Assembly: GCA_964480195.1 (NCBI GenBank) | Contig: CAYZOJ010000070.1 | Span: 1-7,102 of the forward strand | From: Stercoripulliclostridium_A sp964480195 | Lineage (GTDB): Bacteria > Bacillota > Clostridia > Christensenellales > DTU072 | DNA: 7,102 nucleotides | Reading direction: 5' to 3' | Made by a program: the position numbers and the translations under genes | The notes under the pieces: model-generated | Told to the model about the DNA's origin: nothing | Databases searched by the model: none | What the model saw: the letters and a program-made list of their open reading frames with translations, nothing else | In this document: in pieces, positions 1 to 7,046 of the stretch | Position numbering within the stretch: position 1 is the stretch's first letter | Layout of the letters: every line of letters begins with the position of its first letter

Positions 1-936
1 TTTTACTTTATTCTTAAGGCGGAGATACAACTGCCGTGAGCGTTCGAGGCGGGCATTTTCTTCTTGTACTGACGCCTCGTATCTTTGGTTAAGTTCGCGT
101 ATCGCATCCGCGCATTCATCCATATTATCCTTGGGACAATCGAGTATCGGGCGTTCGTAACGCGCGTTTACGTCAAACACCACAAGGTCTATTCTGCAAT
201 CAAATTCCGCCTGGGACAAAAACTCCAACATATAATTCCCATAGCACTTTTTAAATTGCTTTTGTATCGTTTCATAGGGTAAATCCGCATATCTGTAACT
301 AAGCGGTGTGCCGTCCGTGAACGCATTACCGCTAACAAATCTATCGCTACGCGCAACTAAATCCACAATGCTTTTTTCATCTGTGCTCTTGAGGTTTTTG
401 AGGTCGGAAAGCGCAAATAGATTCACGCCGAATGCGTACGCCTTTATGCCTACTTCAAAATAATCGCTCGAGTCTTCCGCCACAAACCTCAAAACATCAC
501 CATATCTTAACATATACCCGTCCGTAGGTATTATCTCAAAATTGTACTTTCCGCTCAAAAGCTCGCTTTTGAGCTCCTCAAATTCGTCTTTAAGTACCCA
601 AACTATCTGTTTTATGGGATAGTCCTCGAAGCCTTGACCTTCGGACATCGGAGGGTTGTTTTGGGCGTGTGCAAGATATTTCTGATATGTTTCACTATCA
701 AAATTATAGGCTTTGCATATTAGTTCTTCTATAAGTTCGTCTTCGAGCACGACGCATTCGCCGGTATTGAGCACCGGTATCGTTTGGCACATTTCGTCAA
801 ACATATATCCATTTTTGCGGATGTCGTTTATGATAGCTTGTTTCATGGCGTCGTTCACTTCTTCCGCCGGAACAAACCTACACGCGGGAAAACCGTTCTC
901 GGTAAAATACACCCAAAGTTTTACTTCATATTCCAT
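1..936 (-). CDS. Unrecognised cytosolic protein, 3' end outside window
   Basis: An uninterrupted minus-strand reading frame of 312 codons starts at ATG 936-934 and is still open at the window edge, so the C-terminus is missing. A strong GGAGG (948-944) lies 7 nt before the ATG and fixes the start. I do not recognise the family. There is no signal peptide or membrane segment, so the product is probably cytosolic. The protein is acidic. Residues 1-80 and 110-180 alternate short hydrophobic strands and helices. The last visible part, from about residue 272 to 312, is charged and helical with a heptad-like pattern (NARLERSRQLYLRLKNK), which suggests a coiled coil continuing past the edge. The gene begins 24 bp after the stop of the metallopeptidase lipoprotein gene with no terminator between them, so co-transcription is likely. 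Function is unknown; the position suggests a cytosolic accessory of the surface protein, but it could simply be a neighbour. High confidence that it is a gene, none in a function. Confidence 0.85.
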   Translation of the reverse strand, partial: MEYEVKLWVYFTENGFPACRFVPAEEVNDAMKQAIINDIRKNGYMFDEMCQTIPVLNTGECVVLEDELIEELICKAYNFDSETYQKYLAHAQNNPPMSEGQGFEDYPIKQIVWVLKDEFEELKSELLSGKYNFEIIPTDGYMLRYGDVLRFVAEDSSDYFEVGIKAYAFGVNLFALSDLKNLKSTDEKSIVDLVARSDRFVSGNAFTDGTPLSYRYADLPYETIQKQFKKCYGNYMLEFLSQAEFDCRIDLVVFDVNARYERPILDCPKDNMDECADAIRELNQRYEASVQEENARLERSRQLYLRLKNKVK

Positions 937-937
937 A

Positions 938-955
938 TCAATACCTCCAAATTGA
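938..955 (-). promoter_or_regulatory. Ribosome binding site inside a small inverted repeat
   Basis: On the minus strand TCAAT (955-951) and ATTGA (942-938) can pair as a 5-bp stem. The 8-nt loop carries the GGAGG Shine-Dalgarno sequence of the downstream gene. The ATG starts at 936, one base past the stem. A loop position would leave the ribosome binding site accessible. The stem is short and AT-rich and may be chance; the ribosome binding site itself is clear. Confidence 0.35.
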
Positions 956-960
956 GTCCG

Positions 961-3900
961 TTATGCCTTTTTTGATATTACTATCGTTGCGGTGGAATCG
1001 GCTCCGTTTTCGACTATTTCTTTTACGGTTATTGTGTATCCGAAGTCCATACCGTTATCCATTTTGCCGTCATAGAAGAATTCTGTGTACTCGTCTGCAG
1101 AGAACGAGTCGCCCGCATAGAACAAGTCGTTGTAATCAACAAACGTATCATGGTAATTTTCGCCGATGAACGTGTTTTCTTTACCCTTTTGAATCATTTC
1201 CAAAAGGTATATGCCGTAATCGTGGAATCTTGCGCCCGTTACAATTCCGTGTTGCGGGGCATACATAACAGTGCCGTCCGACGCTGTTTCATACGCGCGA
1301 TAAACCGAATTGACGTGATATATCCTCACTCCTATCGAGTCGGACAATGCGTAGTTTCTCGCATCATTTGCATAAAGACCGTCGTGTGCGAACAAGTCGA
1401 TAATGACGTACTCGTCGAAAGGCGTGCCCCTATCGTCGTATCCGAGGGCGTGTACCACTATCGCGTCGCCGTGAGTTGCATATGACGAAAGGGTTATTTC
1501 AACCTCGTCCTTAGTGCCGTCGACGATTGTAGGCTCTATCCAACCGAGCATATACTTCGTATACGAATTCCAATCGCCCTTATTGTCGGCTTCCATATCG
1601 AAGAAACCGAACGTGTTACGTAACACATTGTTTTCGTCGTAATCGTAATAGTCTTGCAATCCGAACGCGTGTCCGAACTCGTGATGTATTGTATACGTTT
1701 CCGTATCGGATTCGTCCGTTCCCGAACCTATTGCGCGCATAGCCACGTTGATAAACGTGTTGATATTGGGCTTTTCGTGCGTGCCTGCGTTGCTTAAATC
1801 CGTCTTGCGAATACTCAAGAACGCGCCCGCAAAGCTCGTTCTATTGTAGCCTTGAATACCTTTCGGGTTGTCAGAAATTTGAAGCGTATTCACAAGCATA
1901 ACGACGTCGTAATATCCGTCATTGTTTTGGTCGAATGCCGAACGGTCTAAATCGAGGTCCTTAAGCCAATTTTCGATAGCGTTAATCTCCGTATTAGACG
2001 GGTTTTTATTGTAATAATCCGCGGCGTTTCCGTCGAAGATATAAGGCTCGGTTATATACGCGTGCGTCGTGAACTTCCCGTACGATGACGTGGACAAGTA
2101 TTTACTGAGTGAGAGGTTGCCGTTACTTAAAGTATATTCGGTAACTTTGCCGTCGTCGCCGATTACGTTACCCAACGTACCTCTGAGAGACGCCATCCAA
2201 GCGTCGTCTATCCTATTCTTTTGATCGTTGAAAGTTACGGGAACGACAAGTACGTTTTGAGTACCGATTGATTTAATGTATCCGACGGTGGACGCTTCGT
2301 ACAAAGTGCTTCCTTCGAAAGTGTCGTAACACAAATCGAAATACTTTTTGCAATTTCCTACCGTTACTTCGATCTTATCTCCGTCCTGCAAAAAGCGGTT
2401 GGTTTTATCGACTACCGTTCCGTTTGCGTCTATGATGTTCCCGAATTTAACGTCTTCGATAACTGTATATAATCCGGTATACGTAGTAGTCTTTTGCCCG
2501 AGGAATTCGGGATTGTTCAGCAGTAACTCCAAACCGAACGCGAACATATCCCCGCCGACTTCTTCGATGGCGGCGTCGTACCTATCGCCGTTGACGTACA
2601 ACTTCGACCATCCGTCCATATAGGTACTACGGCGTACATCTTCCACTTCCGTCATGGTATTGCAATAGTATATCTTCATACTCACGATATCGCTGGCAAC
2701 GCCTTCCCTATTCATGCAAATATAATCGGGATATGCAAAAAACTCGGTTGCGTTCCTATTTGTCGAAATTGCGTTTACACCTGTTTGGAACAACTCATCA
2801 ATAGATTCGACGGATGTCTTTTGCGACAAGCTATAATAATTGTCGAAGAGGAACGATTTCTCTTGTAATGCTATTTCATATTCGATGTAGTTCATTCCGG
2901 GCAACGCGTCCAACGTATACACTTTCGTACCTTCGTCGAGCGTCCCCCATCCGCCCGAAAGACTACTTATGTTTCCTACAATCAACAAACGTACGCTCTT
3001 GCCGTTATTCGTTTTGGCGGTCATCGTATATGTGCCGTCGCTGTTTTGTACGAGATTACTCGGCGCGTTTACCGTCGAGGAAAGCTCCAAATAGTCGTAT
3101 TTGGAATAGTACTCCGCCGCCGTTATTTTTGTAGTCGTATGCGTTTCGCTTATCTTTTGTTTACAGATAGAGCAATAAACGACCTCGTCGTATCCGCCCT
3201 CTGTCCCCGTCGCGTTATATCCGTAAACTGGTTCCACGATGTTTTCTTTGACGGCTACGGAGGGCATATGGGTTACCGGAATCGGATGAGTTTCGCGCGA
3301 CGCTTCCTCTTTACAAATCGTGCAATACTTAACCTCGTAGTAATACCCTTCTTTGTAACACGTTGCGGGTTCCCCCTCTTCTCTGACGGCAGTTCCCGGC
3401 GTATGTGATAGTTTTTCGTATATCCAGCGCTCGCGCTCGTATTCTTCTCCGCAATACATGCAATAACTAACTACATCCTTTCCGCCTTCTTTACTGCACG
3501 TCGCCTCGACTTCGTTTTCGAACTCGACATGATCTAACTTGTGCCCCGTTTGAGGGAGAATTTTGTACTCGCGACTGAGTTCTTTCTCGCAATATCGGCA
3601 AAGAGTCGCCTCCCAGCAACTGCCGTCGCTTGTGCAACTTGCCTTGACAACATCTACTTCCTCTATGCGACCGGGAGCACAGTCAACCATCGGTATGAAT
3701 ATCAATTCGCTCGAAAGCTCTTTGTTACAAATCGAACAGTATACTACCGATACATACTGTCCCTCGTAAAGGCACGTCGGCTCTATCTCATATTCCCGAA
3801 CGGGCTCGGCGGGAACGTGGGTTATCGAAATGGTTTCGTGGTTGCGACTTAGCTCTTTTCCGCAAATGGTACAGTATACAACCTTGTCGTAACCGCCTTC

Positions 3901-4335
3901 CGTCGTGCAGGTTGCATCCACCCTGTTTTCCTCGACTGCCTCGGACGGAGTATGCGGAATCGTAACAACCTTGTAAGTGGTATAGTAACAACGAGTGCAC
4001 TTGTCGTACGCGCTCCAACCGTATTCGCTACAGCTTGTGGGCTCTTTTCCCTCGTAATGCTCCAAATCGTGTCCGAGTTTTTCGACGGTACGATGTTCTC
4101 GACTGAGTTCCGCACCACAATTTTGATCCGTGCAATATACGACTTCATCATATCCGCCTTCCGTCGTGCACGTTGCTTCGACTACTTTTTCTTTGACGGC
4201 AGTGCCCGGGGTGTGCGTATGTGTATTCGTATCGGAATTCACACATCCCGTAACCAATACGCTCGCCGTCAATGCTATAAACAAGATTGTCGTAATCAAC
4301 AGACAAACTCGTTTTACTCTGATATTGTTTTTCAT
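961..4335 (-). CDS. M6-family metallopeptidase lipoprotein with eight His/Cys modules
   Basis: Predicted surface zinc protease of 1124 residues. The N-terminus has a basic start, a hydrophobic core (about 11-29) and a lipobox, L-V-T-G-C31, so the mature protein should be lipid-anchored at C31. Residues 41-405 hold eight His/Cys modules. Residues 406-690 are beta-rich and not recognised. The catalytic domain spans about 691-940. It opens with a VLVVPVTF strand, has a calcium-loop-like DQNNDGYYD (802-810), the active-site motif HEFGHAFGLQD (H885, E886, H889, with D895 a candidate third zinc ligand), and an FGFFDMEAD segment with M914 as the likely Met-turn, followed by YMLGWIEP. This order is characteristic of immune inhibitor A-like M6 peptidases. 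Residues 941-1124 are probably a beta-rich C-terminal domain. AGGAG (4346-4342) lies 6 nt before the ATG and sets the start. The catalytic residues look intact, so activity is expected; the substrate is unknown. The gene is divergent from an LRR lipoprotein with related modules and upstream of the unrecognised gene ending the window. Confidence 0.9.
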   Translation of the reverse strand: MKNNIRVKRVCLLITTILFIALTASVLVTGCVNSDTNTHTHTPGTAVKEKVVEATCTTEGGYDEVVYCTDQNCGAELSREHRTVEKLGHDLEHYEGKEPTSCSEYGWSAYDKCTRCYYTTYKVVTIPHTPSEAVEENRVDATCTTEGGYDKVVYCTICGKELSRNHETISITHVPAEPVREYEIEPTCLYEGQYVSVVYCSICNKELSSELIFIPMVDCAPGRIEEVDVVKASCTSDGSCWEATLCRYCEKELSREYKILPQTGHKLDHVEFENEVEATCSKEGGKDVVSYCMYCGEEYERERWIYEKLSHTPGTAVREEGEPATCYKEGYYYEVKYCTICKEEASRETHPIPVTHMPSVAVKENIVEPVYGYNATGTEGGYDEVVYCSICKQKISETHTTTKITAAEYYSKYDYLELSSTVNAPSNLVQNSDGTYTMTAKTNNGKSVRLLIVGNISSLSGGWGTLDEGTKVYTLDALPGMNYIEYEIALQEKSFLFDNYYSLSQKTSVESIDELFQTGVNAISTNRNATEFFAYPDYICMNREGVASDIVSMKIYYCNTMTEVEDVRRSTYMDGWSKLYVNGDRYDAAIEEVGGDMFAFGLELLLNNPEFLGQKTTTYTGLYTVIEDVKFGNIIDANGTVVDKTNRFLQDGDKIEVTVGNCKKYFDLCYDTFEGSTLYEASTVGYIKSIGTQNVLVVPVTFNDQKNRIDDAWMASLRGTLGNVIGDDGKVTEYTLSNGNLSLSKYLSTSSYGKFTTHAYITEPYIFDGNAADYYNKNPSNTEINAIENWLKDLDLDRSAFDQNNDGYYDVVMLVNTLQISDNPKGIQGYNRTSFAGAFLSIRKTDLSNAGTHEKPNINTFINVAMRAIGSGTDESDTETYTIHHEFGHAFGLQDYYDYDENNVLRNTFGFFDMEADNKGDWNSYTKYMLGWIEPTIVDGTKDEVEITLSSYATHGDAIVVHALGYDDRGTPFDEYVIIDLFAHDGLYANDARNYALSDSIGVRIYHVNSVYRAYETASDGTVMYAPQHGIVTGARFHDYGIYLLEMIQKGKENTFIGENYHDTFVDYNDLFYAGDSFSADEYTEFFYDGKMDNGMDFGYTITVKEIVENGADSTATIVISKKA
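3121..4215 (-). repeat. Eight His/Cys-rich modules (protease stalk)
   Basis: Residues 41-405 of the protease lipoprotein consist of eight modules of 39-48 residues, starting at H41, H89, H128, H173, C219, H265, H311 and H356. Modules 3, 4, 6 and 7 follow H-x14-C-x11-C-x2-C exactly. Module 1 has C-x4-C at the end. Module 2 is shorter (H-x12-C-x10-C-x2-C). Module 5 has Cys in place of the first His at identical spacing. Module 8 has Tyr (Y371) in place of the first Cys and five extra residues. The stretch TEGGYDEVVYC appears in modules 1 and 8 and, with one change, in module 3, suggesting more recent duplication among these. Such modules are common in clostridial surface proteins but I know of no proven function. 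They could act as a rigid, metal-stabilised stalk. Confidence 0.85.
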
Positions 4336-4404
4336 TTATATCTCCTGTTTAGGGGATTCGGTATACTCTCTCCATATCGCAATAAGCTAAAGTCCACCGT
4401 CTAA

Positions 4405-4434
4405 ATCATAAACGAAATTATTTTTCTTTGTCAA
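4405..4434 (-). promoter_or_regulatory. Promoter of the metallopeptidase gene
   Basis: On the minus strand a perfect -35 TTGACA (4434-4429) is followed by an 18-bp spacer and TATGAT (4410-4405), five of six matches to the sigma-A -10 consensus. Transcription would start near 4398, giving a leader of about 60 nt before the ATG at 4335. It probably drives both the protease gene and the downstream unrecognised gene. Confidence 0.65.
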
Positions 4435-4463
4435 TAAATTCGCTATATGAAATTATGATGTCA

Positions 4464-4483
4464 ATATATTTATAGTAATATAT
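4464..4483. promoter_or_regulatory. AT-rich inverted repeat between divergent promoters
   Basis: ATATATT (4464-4470) and AATATAT (4477-4483) form a perfect 7-bp inverted repeat around a 6-bp spacer. It sits about 30 bp upstream of the protease -35 box and 24 bp upstream of the LRR gene -35 box. It could be a shared operator or act as an UP-like element for both promoters. AT-rich intergenic DNA produces such repeats by chance, so the call is weak. Confidence 0.3.
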
Positions 4484-4506
4484 AACCCACGCGCGCAAAT
4501 CTCTTG

Positions 4507-4535
4507 TTGACATTCTTCCGTAGATAGGGTAGAAT
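4507..4535 (+). promoter_or_regulatory. Promoter of the LRR lipoprotein gene
   Basis: A perfect -35 TTGACA (4507-4512), a 17-bp spacer and TAGAAT (4530-4535, five of six consensus matches) form a strong sigma-A-type promoter. Initiation near 4542 leaves a leader of roughly 25 nt containing the AAGGAG ribosome binding site (4556-4561), 6 nt before the ATG. Confidence 0.8.
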
Positions 4536-4567
4536 ATTTACGTTTATTTTTATAAAAGGAGATTGAG

Positions 4568-6112
4568 ATGAAAAAATCATTACTAAGCATTTTGCTGGCA
4601 CTTGTTTTAATAACGTGTGTAATCGTATCGGTATCGTGCGGTTCCAACGACAAGTGCGACAATCACGAATTCGGCGACTGGTATGAAACTACGCCCGCGA
4701 CCTGCACGACCGACGGCGAAAAACGTCGCGATTGCAAAAACTGCGATTATTATCAAACCGAAGTAAGTCCCGCAGGACACGTCTACGGAGATTGGACGGT
4801 CATCACCCCTGCAGGCTGTGAAACGAGCGGTAGTAAACAACGTAACTGCGCAAACTGCGACAACCACGAAGAAGAAACCATAACGGCTCTCGGACACGAT
4901 TATTCGGTCGAAGTTTCGCATTCGGATTCCACTTGCAGTCAACCGGGTTCCCAAACTTTGCGTTGCAGTCGTTGCGACAGCACCACGACGAACGTCATTC
5001 CCGCGACCGAACAACACAATTACGTAGATGGCGTCTGTGCGACATGCCATGGTCAAAAGGCTTCCGAGGGCTTATCCATAAGAGTTAAGGAAGACCACTG
5101 CGAAGTCTACGGCATCGGAAGTTGCACCGATACGAATATTGTCATTCCCGCGACGTATCAAGGTCTGCCCGTAACAATTATAGATCAAAGAGCATTCCAA
5201 GACAATAAATCTATTCATAGCCTCGTAATATCCGATAACCTTACTTCCATAGGAACGCAAGCATTCTCTCAATGCACGGGTTTATCCAAAATAACATTCG
5301 GTAACGGGCTCAAAACAATCTACGGTCTCGCATTTGAAAAATGTACGTCGCTTACCGAGATCGTTATCCCGGACAGCGTAACCGCAATATCCAATGGCGC
5401 GTTTTCACAATGTCGCAACCTTGCGAGCGTAAAAATCGGTGACGGCGTCACATTCATAGCTCAGAACGCATTTAACAACTGCTCCTATCTCGAAACCGTA
5501 ATACTCGGCAAAAACGTTAGCTCTATTGACTATACAGCTTTCACATATTGTCATTCCATAGAATATAACATATACGATAACGCAAGATATTTGGGAACCG
5601 AAGAAAACCCCTATATGTGGCTGTGGAGAATTAATCAAGGTGCGACTTCTTGCACCATTCATCCCGATACCAAATATATTATAGGCGAAATCGGTGTTAA
5701 CTTTGCAAACGTAGCCGATGTAGTCATTCCCGACGGCGTAATAACCATAGATCGTTACGTATTTACGAATAACGCAGTACTTACCCAAATCGTCATTCCC
5801 GACAGCGTTACTTCTATAGGCTGGATGTCTTTCAACAATTGCAGTAGCTTAGAGTCTGTTGTCATAGGTAGCGGTGTGGAGTCAATCAATTACCAGGCAT
5901 TTTACGGTTGCAAGAGCCTCAAAAAAGTTTATTATAAAGGCTCTATAAGCGATTGGCGCAATATAAAAATCGAAAACGATAACTCCGCTCTTGCATTTGA
6001 CATACGCTATTACTACAGCGATACTAATCCTTACGAATCGAACCCCGACGATACCTATCTATATTGGCACTACGATACCGACGGCGAAACGATTTTAATT
6101 TGGAAAAAGTAA
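4568..6112 (+). CDS. BspA-type leucine-rich repeat lipoprotein with His/Cys modules
   Basis: Predicted surface protein of 514 residues. The N-terminus (MKKSLLSILLALVLI) is a typical signal sequence, ending in a relaxed lipobox before C24, so lipid anchoring is likely. Residues 33-160 carry three full His/Cys modules and a short half-module. From about 191 to 456 there are BspA-type LRRs with a 23-residue period and the pattern IVIPDSVTSIG..AF..C.SL. They are interrupted at 337-387 by a segment containing YLGTEENPYMWLW, an element often seen between LRR blocks in this family. The end, with SDWRNI, DIRYYYSDTNP and YLYWHYDTDG, matches the usual C-terminal cap of these clostridial proteins. BspA-like proteins of other bacteria bind host proteins, so adhesion or ligand binding is the likely role, but the ligand cannot be read from sequence. 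A clear promoter, ribosome binding site and terminator make it a single-gene transcript, divergent from the metallopeptidase gene. Confidence 0.9.
   Translation: MKKSLLSILLALVLITCVIVSVSCGSNDKCDNHEFGDWYETTPATCTTDGEKRRDCKNCDYYQTEVSPAGHVYGDWTVITPAGCETSGSKQRNCANCDNHEEETITALGHDYSVEVSHSDSTCSQPGSQTLRCSRCDSTTTNVIPATEQHNYVDGVCATCHGQKASEGLSIRVKEDHCEVYGIGSCTDTNIVIPATYQGLPVTIIDQRAFQDNKSIHSLVISDNLTSIGTQAFSQCTGLSKITFGNGLKTIYGLAFEKCTSLTEIVIPDSVTAISNGAFSQCRNLASVKIGDGVTFIAQNAFNNCSYLETVILGKNVSSIDYTAFTYCHSIEYNIYDNARYLGTEENPYMWLWRINQGATSCTIHPDTKYIIGEIGVNFANVADVVIPDGVITIDRYVFTNNAVLTQIVIPDSVTSIGWMSFNNCSSLESVVIGSGVESINYQAFYGCKSLKKVYYKGSISDWRNIKIENDNSALAFDIRYYYSDTNPYESNPDDTYLYWHYDTDGETILIWKK
4664..5047 (+). repeat. 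Three and a half His/Cys modules of the LRR protein
   Basis: Residues 33-160 hold three modules with identical spacing H-x12-C-x9-C-x2-C (H33/C46/C56/C59; H71/C84/C94/C97; H110/C123/C133/C136). A shortened module HNYVDGVCATC (H150, C157, C160) follows. Compared with the protease modules, each of the two longer spacings is shorter by two. Module 2 of the protease (H89, x12 to C102) is intermediate between the two types. Confidence 0.85.
5138..5935 (+). repeat. BspA-type leucine-rich repeat array
   Basis: Residues 191-456 comprise about nine LRR units. Six are continuous up to about residue 336, then a non-LRR island (337-387), then three more (388-410, 411-433, 434-456). Most units have exactly 23 residues, with conserved V..I...AF..C..L..v.I positions. 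The units have diverged at DNA level, so this is a protein repeat rather than a recent tandem duplication. Confidence 0.85.
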
Positions 6113-6130
6113 TGTTTAACGTTATTTACA

Positions 6131-6162
6131 AAAAAAGAAGACCCACGCGGGTCTTCTTTTTT
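6131..6162. terminator. Bidirectional intrinsic terminator
   Basis: GAAGACCC (6137-6144), loop ACGC and GGGTCTTC (6149-6156) form a perfect 8-bp stem, flanked by A6 (6131-6136) on the left and T6 (6157-6162) on the right. The A and T runs extend the stem to 14 bp and give a U-tract in both directions. It lies 18 bases after the LRR gene stop and 13 bases from the stop of the convergent TraX-family gene, so it can end both transcripts. Confidence 0.92.
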
Positions 6163-6175
6163 GTTCGGTGTTTTT

Positions 6176-6946
6176 CTAAAACACGTTTAATACCAAGCCT
6201 ATTACAAGCAAATGTAGCGGATAATAAATGTAGAATGCCCACTTCATAAACTTATTTATTTTGGGATTAGTGCCCCTCTTGCCGTTGTAAAGCATTATTA
6301 TCGGAACGGCTAAGAACGTGCAATATTGTAAGAACGCATAGGGCTTGGACAGCGAGAAATAATAAACGACCACATAGAGCGATACCCATATCAAGCACCA
6401 AAGAATTTGTTTGAGCGGTTTACCTCTGTTAGAACCTATCGCAAGCACGCTGAGAGCGGCAATACAGCTCCAATCCACAGGGAAAGCTGCCGCGCAAAGA
6501 AGCACGACTATTATGAGCTTAACTCCCCATTTGAGTTTTTTGCTATCGTTGACCTTGAGCATCAAAAGCCCTATCGCAAGCGACCATATGACACTGCCTT
6601 GATTCAAAAATCTTGTTATGCCCTCTCCCGTCGCAAACGGAATAAAACACATCGGACCGTATTTTACGTAGATTTCCGTCTGCAACATATACGGCACATG
6701 GGATATCAACGCAAACAAGAATAAACGCGCTATGTACTTATTCAAGTTTCTCGTATAATGATAACCTTCTGCAATGCAATAGCACATTATCGGGCATGCA
6801 AGACGTCCTATAACGTGAAATATTATCGCAAGAGGCTCCGTCGAATAATTCGGGAAAATAAGCCACGTTACATGGTCCAGCGTCATTGCAAAAATCGCAA
6901 TGAGCTTCAGCATATTCTGATTAAGAGGTTTTTTAATCTCTAGCAT
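6176..6946 (-). CDS. TraX-family integral membrane protein
   Basis: A 256-residue polytopic membrane protein with about eight or nine hydrophobic segments. It shows the landmarks of the TraX family: LKLIAIFAMTLDH near the N-terminus (D24, H25), IGRLACPIMCYCIAEGY (residues 46-62), TRNLNKYIARL followed by FALISHVPY (to residue 86), D158-W159 in a later loop, and a C-terminal YYPLHLL (241-247). In F plasmids TraX acetylates the N-terminus of pilin. Chromosomal relatives in Bacillota are widespread and their substrate is generally unknown, so a membrane acyltransferase-like role is only a family-level inference. No conjugation or pilin gene is visible nearby. The start is supported by AGGAG (6956-6952), 5 nt before the ATG. 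The stop is TAG. It is convergent with the LRR gene, shares its terminator, and has its own strong promoter, so it is probably an independent transcription unit. Confidence 0.9.
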   Translation of the reverse strand: MLEIKKPLNQNMLKLIAIFAMTLDHVTWLIFPNYSTEPLAIIFHVIGRLACPIMCYCIAEGYHYTRNLNKYIARLFLFALISHVPYMLQTEIYVKYGPMCFIPFATGEGITRFLNQGSVIWSLAIGLLMLKVNDSKKLKWGVKLIIVVLLCAAAFPVDWSCIAALSVLAIGSNRGKPLKQILWCLIWVSLYVVVYYFSLSKPYAFLQYCTFLAVPIIMLYNGKRGTNPKINKFMKWAFYIYYPLHLLVIGLVLNVF

Positions 6947-6985
6947 ACTCTCTCCTCAAAAGTACCTTCGATAGTCTTCTTAAAA

Positions 6986-7014
6986 ATTATACCCCTACCG
7001 CGCATTGCTGTCAA
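6986..7014 (-). promoter_or_regulatory. Consensus sigma-A promoter of the TraX-family gene
   Basis: On the minus strand a perfect TTGACA (7014-7009), a 17-bp spacer and a perfect TATAAT (6991-6986) form an ideal housekeeping promoter. Initiation near 6979 gives a leader of about 33 nt. Such a strong unassisted promoter suggests constitutive expression or repressor control. Confidence 0.9.
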
Positions 7015-7046
7015 CACAAGGTTTTCTTCCCGCCCGTTTTGAGCCC

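Noticed and set aside
85..955. Plus-strand frames at 85-282, 713-955 and 784-975
   Set aside because: They are antisense to the 312-codon minus-strand frame, which has a strong ribosome binding site and a coherent protein sequence.
1906..1932. DQNNDGYYD loop as a dockerin or EF-hand signalling domain
   Set aside because: Only one loop is present and it lies inside the catalytic domain, where M6 peptidases commonly carry such a calcium-loop-like sequence.
3121..4215. Regular repeats as a possible CRISPR array
   Set aside because: The repetition is at protein level inside an open reading frame, with diverged DNA and no identical direct repeats with unique spacers.
3952..4404. Plus-strand frame of 150 codons opposite the start of the protease gene, and several similar plus-strand frames across 1150-3850
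   Set aside because: They lie antisense to a long gene with clear domains, have no convincing ribosome binding sites, and their products are low-complexity mixtures rich in Arg, Cys and Tyr typical of shadow frames.
4664..4681. HEFGD in the LRR protein, resembling the start of an HExxH zinc-protease motif
   Set aside because: The fifth residue is Asp, not His, and the His belongs to the regular H-x12-C-x9-C-x2-C module pattern.
6131..6162. Hairpin as an attachment site or small RNA
   Set aside because: The GC-rich stem, tetraloop and flanking A6/T6 runs between two convergent stop codons are fully explained by a bidirectional intrinsic terminator.
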